Origin: Boesenbergia rotunda
Taxonomy: Eukaryota > Streptophyta > Magnoliopsida > Zingiberales > Zingiberaceae
Assembly: GCA_024364735.1 (NCBI GenBank)
Contig: JAGFNQ010009519.1
Span: 1-64,000, forward strand
Direction: 5' to 3'
DNA: 64,000 nucleotides
Below, in pieces: positions 11,242 to 20,220 of the stretch (the first letter of the stretch is position 1; each line of letters begins with the position of its first letter). Position numbers and translations under genes: made by a program. A model generated the notes under the pieces. That model had not been told where the DNA came from, did not search any database, and saw nothing but the letters and a program-made list of their open reading frames with translations.

Positions 11242-11986
11242 TCAGCTGAGAAGCATGGCGTTCCCCAGCGCCAACTTCCCGGCGCTCTTTCCGGCGTCGG
11301 CAGCGAGGCCATCCCTCCTCTCGCACGAAGGACACATTGAGGCGGCGACCCTTGTCACCTTCAGCACATGCATCATCTCCTTCTTCAGCCGTCGGTTCTC
11401 CTCGCTCAGTCTTTCACAGTGTCTTTTCAAGCGTTGATAATCGATCTCCATCTCCTTCGTTTTCGTCCTACATCAAAATCCAATATTTCCATCAATTTCG
11501 CCCTCAAAATCTCTCCTTTATTTTCCTCCCCCAAATCAATCGAAACACACACGAGGGACAAGAAAATGAATCGGTCACCTGGCTCTCCTGTTCTGAAACC
11601 ACACCTCCACTTGCCGCGGTTGAATTCTCAGCCGGTCGGCCAAGTCCTGTTTTTGCGACTGCAATCACAAACCGTTCAAGCAATAAGAAACTCATATTCA
11701 ATCCTTTAAAAAAACTGTTTTTAACACGTTTTATTACCGTATTAACCGTGTCGCGTTTGCTGTAGCTTTGCTCCAGCAGGAACACTTGCTCTTTTGTCAG
11801 CTTAAGCTTTTTCGAATGGCCGAGAAACTCCTCGCCGCTGCAATTGCTGGTTTCCTTCGAATGATTCGGAAACAGAGCATCAAACCGAAGCGTAGTGGCA
11901 GTTCGATTACAACTACTTCTCTTCGATCCATAGCCGCCGATTCCAAGCGCAAGGCTCGTGTTGCATTCTTCCGGTTCTTGTTCCAT
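11242..11986 (-). CDS. HD-Zip class II transcription factor
   Basis: Nuclear DNA-binding protein of the plant homeodomain-leucine zipper II family, which usually acts as a repressor. Exons on the minus strand: 11986-11738, 11658-11579 and 11467-11242. Introns 11737-11659 (79 bp) and 11578-11468 have GT..AG ends. The spliced frame gives 184 residues. Order of features: N-terminal TSLALGI, an LxLxL-like EAR repression motif (residues about 10-16); a 60-residue homeodomain starting KKLKLTKEQ with helix 3 RQVEVWFQNRRAR; a leucine zipper (LKRHCERLSEENRRLKKEM); and the class II hallmark CPSCE. The first intron interrupts the homeodomain and the second follows NRRAR, the usual family layout. At 184 residues it is short and lacks the long N-terminal region of larger members. 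The ATG at 11986 is the first in frame after a TATA box. Confidence 0.9.
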
Positions 11987-12053
11987 GAACTGAAACAGGG
12001 AAGATAGATATAGATAGATATATCGGCGGCCTGGTTACGCCTGGAAGGAGAAC

Positions 12054-12060
12054 TTTATAG
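12054..12060 (-). promoter_or_regulatory. TATA box of the HD-Zip II gene
   Basis: CTATAAAG on the minus strand, about 70 bp upstream of the ATG. A TATC/GATA microsatellite lies between (about 12003-12022). The spacing suits a short 5' UTR. Confidence 0.5.
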
Positions 12061-12623
12061 AGCGAGGAAGGAATTAAATATGAGAAAGGGAAGTTTTTTC
12101 TCTTTCTTTTTTGTTTGCGGTTTAATGAGGCAGTGAAGGAATTTTAAGTACGAGATTTATTTGGAATGGTGGAATCAATCTTGAATAAATGATTATTATA
12201 TCATCGCATAAATCTCCTTCAGTTTCCTTACCAAACAATCCATGAAATAGTGCAACACGTACGAGTGACAAAGATGCTCCGTTTGTTCTCTGGCAGTTTC
12301 TCGCGCTGCGAAATTAATCTCGCATTAATGAAGGCATTTCGATCGACTTAAAGATGTCTTTCTTTAAATAGAAAAAAAGAAAATTTGCTTGCTACTTGCA
12401 GAGCAAGATTCAAAACTGTTGGACCATTGAACCTGCATTAATTGTCGAATGGTTTCGCCAGGAATTCACAACCTCGTGCGAATTATTATTATTATTATTT
12501 CAAGTTCTTCAATGGCATGATTTATGTACGTCGCCAACAAGATTAAAAAAAATGAAACGCACCGAGTGATATCTTGATTGTTTTGTCATCGATCATCACC
12601 GAGAAAAAGAAAGGATGGTACAG
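12061..12623. other. Intergenic stretch between HD-Zip and SMR genes
   Basis: No gene is seen. An (ATT)n run lies near 12484-12500. It holds the upstream region of the HD-Zip gene and the 3' flank of the SMR gene, both on the minus strand. Confidence 0.6.
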
Positions 12624-12851
12624 TTAATTAACGACAAACTTGGGGATCCTCCGAATTATTCTTTTGCACGGGGGAAGGGGAAGGAAGAGCGATTCGAGAT
12701 CCTCCGGCACCGGGTGGTACTTCTTGAAGCTGCCTGTCAGCGATTTGCTCTTCCTCTTCCGCTGCTTACTTGGCGCCGGCGGGCACACCGGGACCCCCGA
12801 GCGTTGCGCTTTCTCCGGCGAGGCTTCTGCTATCTCCAACTCTAAGCCCAT
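12624..12851 (-). CDS. SIAMESE-related (SMR-type) cyclin-dependent kinase inhibitor
   Basis: Small plant-specific CDK inhibitor expected to bind CDK-cyclin complexes and promote the switch from mitosis to endoreduplication. It is a 75-residue single-exon ORF. The family signature VPVCPPAPSKQRKRK lies at about residues 20-34, followed by a basic stretch and PVPEDLESLF, which resembles the acidic/aromatic cyclin-interaction motif of SMRs. Intronless structure and 70-130 residues are usual for the family. The ATG at 12851 is chosen because no upstream in-frame ATG exists; the in-frame extension upstream would only add a (CAT/CAC)n-encoded His run (12888-12921) from a noncoding leader. Similarity is limited to short motifs, so the subfamily member is uncertain. 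Confidence 0.75.
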   Translation of the reverse strand: MGLELEIAEASPEKAQRSGVPVCPPAPSKQRKRKSKSLTGSFKKYHPVPEDLESLFLPLPPCKRIIRRIPKFVVN

Positions 12852-13696
12852 GAAGAACGTAACTACTTGGGAAATCTGCAAATGGAAGTGGTGGTGGTGA
12901 TGGTGATGATGATGAGGATGAGCTTTAAATAAGAAAGAACAGAAATGATTACGCAATGCAAATTGTTGTAGTGGTTGTACAAATCATCATTAAAAAAAAA
13001 CTCGACCAAGAAGATGGAGACGAAGAAACAAAGAAATGCAGCTAATTAAGAAGAGTAATGACGATTTCTGACTCTGTTGTGGATATGGTGGCTTCGGCTG
13101 AGCGTGTCTTGATGCGAGGAGACATGTCTGGATGGGGCGATGTAATTTGATTGATTCTGCCGATTGTTTTTTTTTAAATAAATTATTTATTGAAGAGTAG
13201 GGATAAAATAGCTTACATTTTTCATGCATTTACAAAGATTTTTAAAGGGGAACAAACGAAAAAGCACCTGCTCCACTGAAAATCCCACACCGATGTGTCC
13301 TCATTGACGATGGATCAGAGTTTTTTTCTTATTTCTTTTATTAAAAACGATGAATGGAAGAAACAGAAGCTTCAATGGAAATGAATTGATGATTACATTT
13401 TTTCAAGATGTTTTTCATAATTTAACTTATAAATTGAATTATGAGTTCCGTGTATATTCGATGTCTAAATGACTAGAAGGATGGAGATGGGAGAAATCCC
13501 AAATTTTAATTGTTTTCGAAAATTTAAAATTTTTAAATGGATCGAAAAGTATGCTAATTAACAAAGAACGCATTAATTTATTTATTCTTCATATGCTATC
13601 AGTTCTGTCAGTCACATGAAGACTTAATATTTCTTCTTACTCATGAAAATTAAATTTCTCTTCCCTCGCGCTCTCACTCATAGATCATTATTCGAG
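12852..13696. other. Upstream region of the SMR gene, noncoding
   Basis: Contains a (CAT/CAC)n microsatellite (12888-12921) in the probable leader of the SMR gene. Nothing else is recognised before the Pack-MULE target duplication TTATTCGAG (13688-13696). Confidence 0.6.
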
Positions 13697-14800
13697 CCAC
13701 ATTTTACCAAAAAGCATATATGGAAATCCATATTTATCAAAAAAAAATTGTACTATAATTTATTCTTTACCAAAGAGTAAATGTAAAATCAGCTCATTCC
13801 TCTTATATCCCTCCCGCCAAAACTTCTTTTCATAGTTTATTTTTCGAGATATCCGAACCATATTTTCATAATTTTATTTTAAAATAATAAACTGTGGTTC
13901 GGATGTAGATATTCTCATCTTCTCTTACCCTATATATCTCTCCTATCTTGTAAATCGACTAAACTCCGAAGTTTTTACTATATTTTACTGTAATTGTGAA
14001 AGATTAAGAAATAATTAAAAGATATCTTATAAATAATCATTAAGGTTCTTTTGGCTCCGAATAAATTTATTTCAAACACTTTTTGCATAAAATAAGATAT
14101 AATAGAAAATATAAAATATCCAAAAATATCAACAAAATACAATAAGGAGGGCCTAAAATAAAAATGAATTTTGACTCTTAAAGAAGACCCCTAAAATAAA
14201 AATATTTCAGTCTCAAAGAGGGTCTGAAATGAAATATTTCAGGCCTAAAGAGAGTCTGAAATTATTTATTTCAAGCCCTCTTTGAACTTAAAATGAAATG
14301 TTTCATCATGTTGTTGTATTATCCATCATAATTGATAATTCTTCCAATAGAATAATGCACAAAAACTTGCTGAGTTCCTATCATCCCATCCACGGGTGAC
14401 ACAAGTGAATTATGATGGACATCCTAGGCGCTCTCTACATTATTCTCAAGTAAGTTTATCAAAATTTTCTTGTTTGATCAAAAGTAATAAGATCAATAAA
14501 GATTTATATTGCATATCCTTTATAGACAAAAGGTGTTGGCTCAGTGCTAAGTTATTTTGACACGATTATTAATTCTTTTGGAGCATATTGTGCAAAGTAC
14601 CAAGTACTTCAGCGTAACTATCAGTTTTGGTAATTATACTTTCTTCTTGATAGCTTCTTATCTGCGGAATCAAAAGTTTATCCTGTATGTTCTTGTATAA
14701 AAATTAGAGATCTTATTTGTTGACATAATTTGACAAAAGTTTTATGCATATGTTCATTTAGGCAAGCAAAACATTTCATTTCAGGTCCAAAGAGGGCTTG
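13697..14800 (+). repeat. Left terminal inverted repeat of the Pack-MULE
   Basis: Aligns by eye with the reverse complement of about 16860-18322 once the nested MITE is removed. Matching landmarks include CTCATTCCTCTTATAT, TAATAAACTGTGGTTCG, AAAGATTAAGAAATAATTAA and the captured exons. The inner limit is approximate. Confidence 0.8.
14351..14629 (+). pseudogene. Captured cystathionine beta-lyase exon-intron-exon, left copy
   Basis: Exon i (14351-14449, 99 bp) encodes NAQKLAEFLSSHPRV..VNY and GHPRRSLHYSQ. Intron 14450-14525 has GT..AG ends. Exon ii (14526-14629, 104 bp) begins KGVGSVLS and, in a shifted frame, encodes a remnant of the EHIVQSTKYFS segment before a GTAATT donor. This order and splice layout match the C-terminal part of plant cystathionine beta-lyase, a PLP enzyme of methionine biosynthesis. 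Intron retention shows that genomic DNA was captured. The frame break and the missing rest of the gene make it non-coding. Confidence 0.82.
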
Positions 14801-15118
14801 AAATATTTTTATTTCACGCCTAAAAAGGGTCTGGAATTTTTTATTTCAAGCCCAAAGAGGCCGTGAAAATTTTCATTTCAAGCCCTCTTTGTGCCTAAAA
14901 ATATTTCAGTCCCAAAGAGGCCAGGTCTGAAATGAAAATTTTCAGACCCTTTTTGGGTTTGAAATATTTTATTTCAAGCTCAAAGAAGGCCTAAAATTTT
15001 TTATTTCAGAGCCAAAGAGAGCTTGAAATTTTTTATTTCGAGCCTAAAGAGGGACTGAAAATTTTCATTTCAGACCTTTTTGGGACTGAAATATTTTTAT
15101 TTTAGGGGCCCTCTTTAT

Positions 15119-15382
15119 AAGTGAAAATATAAAGTGTGGTTCACCATTGGCTAAAGAATACAGGGTATTATTTTCTGAAATCATTATTTTTCTAAAAATA
15201 TAAAATATAAAATAAAGCAAAGCAATCATTTTTTATAGAAGTGCTGCATATACAGATTAGTAAACTATTAACCAAATACCTCATTTCAATGACGAACCAA
15301 AATCTTTGAAATCCATTGTAATGAAGGAAAATAATACCCTATATTCTTTGGCCAATGATGAACCACACTTTATATTTTCACT
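15119..15382. mobile_element. Hairpin MITE inside the Pack-MULE, copy 1
   Basis: About 264 bp with inverted ends of roughly 60 bp (AAGTGAAAATATAAAG..GTGTGGTTCA against TGAACCACACTTTATATTTT). Flanking 9-mers CCTCTTTAT and CCTCTACAT match at 7 of 9 positions. The same unit recurs at 16291-16555 because its host segment is duplicated. Confidence 0.65.
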
Positions 15383-15856
15383 CCTCTACATGATGCATTA
15401 TTCCGTGCTAAGTGGCACGACATAAGAAGATCATTTTTAGTGGTTAGGACTAAGTTTTGACATCATAATTAGTTTCTTCTAGCTCAACCCTACCTAGTGA
15501 TATCAAGTATTGAGAAATTCAAATATCGTAGGTCTATCAATGGGTTTTGGCGAAAACTCACTCATGGACCTAAAAAAATCCGATTGTAACAATTTCAAAT
15601 ATTATGAGTTTATGGTGTTCCAAAATCTCGTATTGTGCTATCCAATGTGTATTTATGGGCATTTTAGATATTCTTCAATAGTCCAATACGTCTAAGTTTC
15701 ATTAAAGGTAAATTGAATTATGTTATTTTTTCACATTAATATTTTATTTTATTTTCTATTATATTTATTTCTTATATTATTAATCTATAAATTCTATTTA
15801 TTTATTTATATTTTATACTTTCTTTATTTTTTATTGGTATTGCATATCCTTCGTAG

Positions 15857-15960
15857 GCAAAAGGTGTTGACTCAGTGCTAAGTTTTTCTGACAAGATTAC
15901 TAGCTCTTTCGGAGCATATTGTGCAAAATATCAAGTACTTCAGCATAACTGTCAGTTTTG
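15857..15960 (+). pseudogene. Captured cystathionine beta-lyase exon ii, middle copy
   Basis: Same 104-bp exon as 14526-14629, preceded by an intact acceptor (TTCGTAG) and followed by the same GTAATT donor. It encodes AKGVDSVLSF in one frame and ALSEHIVQSTKYFS in the next, so one base separates the two halves of the original frame. It lies in the second unit of the internal tandem duplication. The first exon is absent here. Confidence 0.78.
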
Positions 15961-16290
15961 GTAATTATACTTTCTTCTTGATAGCTTATTATCTGAGGAA
16001 TAAAAAATTTATCCTGTATGTTCTTTTATAAAAACTAGGGATCTTATTTGTTGACATAATTTGACAAAAATTTTATACATCTGTTCATTTAGGCAAGCAA
16101 AACATTTCATTTCAGGTCCAAAGAGGGTCTGAAATAAATTTATTTCAGACCCTCTTTGGGCCTGAAATATTTCATTTCAGGCCCTCTTTGGGGTTGAAAT
16201 TTTTTATTTCAGGCCCAAAGAGAGCCTGAAAATTTTCATTTCAGACCCTCTTTGGGACTGAAATATTTTTATTTTAAGGGCCCTCTTTAT

Positions 16291-16555
16291 AAGTGAAAAT
16301 ATAAAAGTGTGGTTCATCATTGGCCAAAGAACACAGGGTATTATTTTCTGAAATCACTATTTTTCAAAAAATATATAATATAAAATAAAGCAAAGCAATC
16401 ATTTTTGTTAGAAGTGTTGCATATACAGATTAGTAACGTGTCAACCAAATACCTCATTTCTATGACGAACCAAAAGCTTTGAAATCCATTGTAATGAAGG
16501 AAAATAATACCCTATATTATTTGGTTAATTATGAACCATACTTTATATTTTCACT
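16291..16555. mobile_element. Hairpin MITE inside the Pack-MULE, copy 2
   Basis: Second copy of the 15119-15382 unit, carried along by the internal tandem duplication rather than by a separate insertion. Confidence 0.6.
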
Positions 16556-17040
16556 CCTCTACATGATGCATTATTCCGTGCCAAGTGGCATGACACGAGA
16601 AGATCATTTTTAGTGGTTAGGACTAAGTTTTGACATCATAATTAGCTTCTCCTACCTCAACCCTACCTAGTGATATCAAGTATTGAAAAATCGAAATATT
16701 ATAGGTCCATCAGTGGATTTTGGGAAAAAAACTCACTGATGGACCTAGAAAAGTCTGATTGTAACAATTTCAAATATTATGAGTTTATGGTATTGTAAAG
16801 ATTCATATTGTGCTATCCAATGTGTATTTAGGGGCATTTTAGACTATTGAAGAGGGCCTGAAATAAAAAATTTCAGGCTTTAGACCTAAAATGAAATATT
16901 TTGCTTGCCTAAACGAACAGATGCATAAAACATTTGTCAAATTATGTTAACAAATAAGTTCCCTAGTTTTTATACAAGAGCATACATGTTAAACTTTTGA
17001 TTCCTCAGATAAGAAGCTATCAAGAAGAAAGTATAATTAC

Positions 17041-17319
17041 CAAAACTGACAGTTATGCTGAAGTACTTGGTACTTTGCACAATATGCTCCGAAAGAGATA
17101 GTAATTCTATCAAAGCAACTAAGCACTGAGCCAGCATATTTTGCCTACAAAGGATATGCAATACCAATTTTTATTGATCTTATTACTTTTGATCAAACAA
17201 GAAAAATTTGATAAACTTACTTGAGAATAATGTAGAGAGCGCCCTGGATGTCCAGCATAATTCATTTGTGTTACCCGTAGATGGGATAATAGGAACTCAG
17301 CAAGCTTTTGTGCATTATC
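17041..17319 (-). pseudogene. Captured cystathionine beta-lyase exon-intron-exon, right (inverted) copy
   Basis: Mirror of the left copy: exon i 17319-17221 (99 bp, encoding AEFLLSHLRV.. and AGHPGRSLHYSQ) and exon ii 17144-17041 (104 bp, containing SLSEHIVQSTKYFSITVSFG in one frame). Intron and splice sites are kept. In exon ii the AGSVLS and SEHIVQSTKYFS parts lie in different frames, so it is not a working exon. Confidence 0.82.
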
Positions 17320-18063
17320 CTATTGGAAGATTATGATGGATAATACAATAGCATGATAAAACATTTCATTTTAAGTCCAAAGAGAGTATGAAATATTTCA
17401 TTTTAGGCCCTCTTTGGGCTTGAAATATTTTTATTTCAGATACAAAGATGACCTGAAATTTTTTATTTTAGGCCCAAAGAGGGTCTGAAATGCATTTTTC
17501 ATTTCAGGCCCTCTTTGGGATTGAAATATTTTTATTTTAGGGGCCCTCGTTAAGAGTCAAATATAAAATAATATAAATAAAATAAAGTGCTTGAAATAAG
17601 TTCATTTTTATTTTAGGCCCTTCTTATTTTATTTTGTTGATATTTTTGGATATTTTATATTTTATATTTATATCTTATTTCAGGCAAAAAATGCTTGAAA
17701 TAATTCATTTCGAACCAAAAGGACCTTAATGATTATTTATAAGATAATCTTTTAATTATTTCTTAATCTTTCACAATCACAATAAAATATAGTAAAAACT
17801 CCGGAGCTTGGTCGATTTACAAGGCAGGAAAGATATATAGGGTAAAAGAAGATGAGAATATTTACATTCGAACCACAGTTTATTATTTTAAAATCAAATT
17901 ATGAAAAGGTGGTTTGGATATCTCGAAAAATAAAATATGAAAAGAAATTTTGGCGGGAGGTATATAAGAGGAATGAGTTGATTTTACTTGCGCTTTTTGG
18001 TAAATAATAAACCATAGTACGCTTTTTAGTAAATATGGATTCCGACGTACGCCTTTTGGTAAA

Positions 18064-18307
18064 GAATAATGATTGGGAGAGTGAAAATGGGAGAGCGAAA
18101 ATCATAATGAATGACGTGGCACCTTACATGCACGATCTCCGACGGGTTCACCGTACCCCTTAGGGTATAGTTTGATTCAGGGCGGCAGTTGAAGGCCGCC
18201 GATGATGTCCAAGCGATAATCGGACGTGTGCATGTAAAGTGCCACGTCATGCCACATCATTCACTATGGTTTTTACTCTCTTATTTTCACTCACCCTATC
18301 ATTGCTC
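18064..18307. mobile_element. MULE-type MITE, copy B (nested in Pack-MULE right TIR)
   Basis: 244 bp, flanked by a perfect 9-bp duplication TTTGGTAAA (18055-18063 and 18308-18316). Ends are GAATAATGATTGGGAGAGTG and the complement of GAGCAATGATAGGGTGAGTG. It has no ORF of note. Confidence 0.88.
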
Positions 18308-18331
18308 TTTGGTAAAATACCGTTATTCGAG

Positions 18332-18674
18332 TCAAATTTATTTTTTCAAAACACCACTCAAGAATATCTAAAATAATAATGGACAACATATTTAAAATCT
18401 TTCCAACTTTAAAAATTCACATAATCTAAAATGAATGTAATCAATACTCTCTAAGTTAATCAATAAATTTTGACCGAAATCTACCGATTAATATATCAAA
18501 CCCTGAGGATATGTTCAAAGCAATCCAAAAATTTAAAATGATCATTTCAGACCCAGCTAAGTTTCACATTGGGTTTGATATGTTTATCAGTAGATTTCGA
18601 TTAAAATTTAGAAAACTTTAATTATATTCATTCCAGGCACTATAAATTTTTAAGATCACAATAAATTTAAATAT
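18332..18674. other. Noncoding spacer between Pack-MULE and MITE C
   Basis: AT-rich. I see no gene or element in it. Confidence 0.6.
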
Positions 18675-18897
18675 GGAAAATGATTGGGAACATGAAAAAC
18701 TCAACGTGAATCCAACATGAAACCCAATTGCACCGATCCTCGATGGGTTCACCCGTCCCCCCAGGTTATAGTTTTGTTCGGAGCGGCGGCCGGAGGCCGC
18801 CGCCACTGTCCGAGCGACAATCGGACGTGTATATAAAAAGTGCCACGTCATTCACGTTGAGTTTCACGCTAAAATTTCACATTCTCTATCATTGCTC
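18675..18897. mobile_element. MULE-type MITE, copy C (upstream of PTRHD1-like gene)
   Basis: 223 bp, flanked by a perfect 9-bp duplication TTTAAATAT (18666-18674 and 18898-18906). Termini match copies A and B (GGAAAATGATTGGG and CTATCATTGCTC). It contains a GC-rich palindrome, GGCGGCCGGAGGCCGCCGCC, near 18784-18803. It ends 125 bp before the ATG of the next gene. Confidence 0.88.
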
Positions 18898-19022
18898 TTT
18901 AAATATACTATCTATCTATTATTATTGATTGGGGGGGGGGGGGGTTGAGAGATTATTTTCTATGAATTGACAGAGAGATCATGAATTGTATACGGTTGAT
19001 GATCTGATGTATTCGTCGAAAC

Positions 19023-19890
19023 ATGATGGGCGTGGGATGCATAACACGTGCCTCGGTATTATTAGCGGCTGCGATGGGAACGCTGTTGCCGCCTCGATTC
19101 GCGTCCAATTTCGCGTCCTGTGCTCGTCGCCCGGATTTCCGCCCTCCTCCGACAAGAAGCATGAGCGCGTCCCTGGAATCGGCTCCTCGAGAGCCCGCTC
19201 CCGCTTCTACCGATGGCGGCGTTGGCCCAGCGAATGTCGGCGTGGTGGTGCAGTACGTGGTCCTCCGCCGTGACCTGATTGACACTTGGCCTCTCGGCAG
19301 CGTCGTCACCCAGGGCTGCCACGCTGCGGTGGCCGCAGTCTGGTCCCACCGCCAACACCCCGACGTCCTCGCTTACTGTTCCGACGACAACCTCGACTCG
19401 ATGCACAAGGTATGTTCGACGAAATGCGGTAATGAAACCTTAGATGTGTGTTTTTGCATAGGCGTGTTCGACAAAATGCCGCAGTGAGGCCCTGCTTCCA
19501 GTACTCTGCATGCCTATTTGTGCAAAAATCCGTCAAGAACAAATGGCCCAAATGACTCCTTAGAACCATGTGATCCCTTAGATTTTGCTACAATGAAGCC
19601 TTCAATTCTATAACTCACATCCTCAACGAATTAACTATTCCAATGAAAGCCTTAAATTGTATGTGTTCAATGGTTTTGCTACTTGTCATATCGTTTTGCT
19701 TGTTTAGGTGACACTGGAGGTGAAAGGGGAAACACAGCTGAGGAACCTTTCGGAGAAGCTCAAGTCAGAAGGGGTGGATCATAAGCTGTGGATCGAGCAG
19801 CCGGAGAACATCCCGACTTGCCTTGCCACCCGGCCTTACCCCAAGTCTCAACTTGCATCTTTCTTTAAGAAGCTTAAGCTCTGCAAATGA
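19023..19890 (+). CDS. PTRHD1-like protein (peptidyl-tRNA hydrolase PTH2 domain)
   Basis: Member of the PTH2-related family represented by animal PTRHD1, a putative hydrolase of peptidyl-tRNA. Two exons, 19023-19409 and 19708-19890, with intron 19410-19707 (GT..AG, phase 0) give 189 residues. The domain runs from about residue 73 to the end: VVVQYVVLRRDL, then the VTQGCHAAVAA helix, the conserved DHKLWIEQPENIPTCLA segment, and the RPYPK..FFKKLKLCK C-terminus typical of the family. The N-terminal ~70 residues are Arg/Ala/Ser/Pro-rich with few acidic residues, which may be an organelle transit peptide. Other possible starts are the adjacent ATG 19026, or later ATGs that would remove that extension. 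MITE C and a poly-G run (about 18932-18944) sit directly upstream. Confidence 0.88.
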
Positions 19891-20220
19891 TCAGCTGGGA
19901 GCTTCATTGCCAATTATTCCATCTTTGTTATTATTTTGTGTCGATCTCTATCAGAATTGAGAACCTGTCTGCGTTGTGACATCATTTTCTTTTGTGGGGT
20001 TTGCAAGTTCAGATAAATAACTCGCAACTAACTAGATGTTTTGTGAATATAATAATAGATTTTGATTCCAGGGAGGTGGTTAAAGCTTGCTTGTAGAAAT
20101 GCTACTTGAAAACTACGAGTATTGTGCTAGTCATGCAAGGTCAGCTTTCCTCTATTTCATCCTCGCAGCCTTACATGAATAATATATGCAAATGTGCTTG
20201 TCTTTCTACAACATCATGGA

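Larger units (their letters stand above)
14515..16860 (+). repeat. ~1.3-kb internal tandem duplication of the Pack-MULE
   Basis: Unit 1 is about 14515-15700 and unit 2 about 15840-16860, an offset near 1.3 kb. Both carry exon ii and its following intron, a cluster of CCCTCTTTGGG..CTGAAAT palindromes, the hairpin MITE and a tail with CTCAACCCTACCTAGTGATATC and GTGCTATCCAATGTGTATTT. The palindrome cluster is shorter in unit 2. Confidence 0.8.
13697..18322. mobile_element. Pack-MULE (non-autonomous Mutator-like element) carrying cystathionine beta-lyase fragments
   Basis: Boundaries are set by a perfect 9-bp target duplication, TTATTCGAG, at 13688-13696 and 18323-18331, the length expected for Mutator-like transposition. 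The ends are CCACATTTTACCAAAA on the left and the complement of CGGTATTTTACCAAAA on the right. Long imperfect TIRs run about 13697-14800 and 16860-18322. They include captured exons and introns of a cystathionine beta-lyase gene. The interior holds a ~1.3-kb tandem duplication and clusters of short palindromes. No transposase is present. A MITE (18064-18307) sits inside the right TIR and adds 253 bp with its target duplication. Confidence 0.85.
16860..18322 (-). repeat. Right terminal inverted repeat of the Pack-MULE
   Basis: Inverted counterpart of the left TIR, including the captured exons at 17041-17319. It is enlarged by the nested MITE at 18064-18307 and its 9-bp duplication. Confidence 0.8.

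Noticed and set aside
12888..12921. Poly-His N-terminus for the SMR protein
   Set aside because: Needs a non-ATG start; the (CAT/CAC)n tract is better explained as a 5' UTR microsatellite.
12990..13229. 79-codon minus-strand ORF upstream of the SMR gene
   Set aside because: No family features; it lies in the SMR upstream region with homopolymer-rich sequence. No support as a gene.
16970..17167. 65-codon minus-strand ORF as a separate small gene
   Set aside because: It is exon ii of the captured cystathionine beta-lyase fragment plus flanking intron in the Pack-MULE right TIR.
19306..19569. Minus-strand ORFs over the PTRHD1-like gene
   Set aside because: Antisense shadows of a GC-rich exon; the plus-strand spliced protein has clear family motifs.
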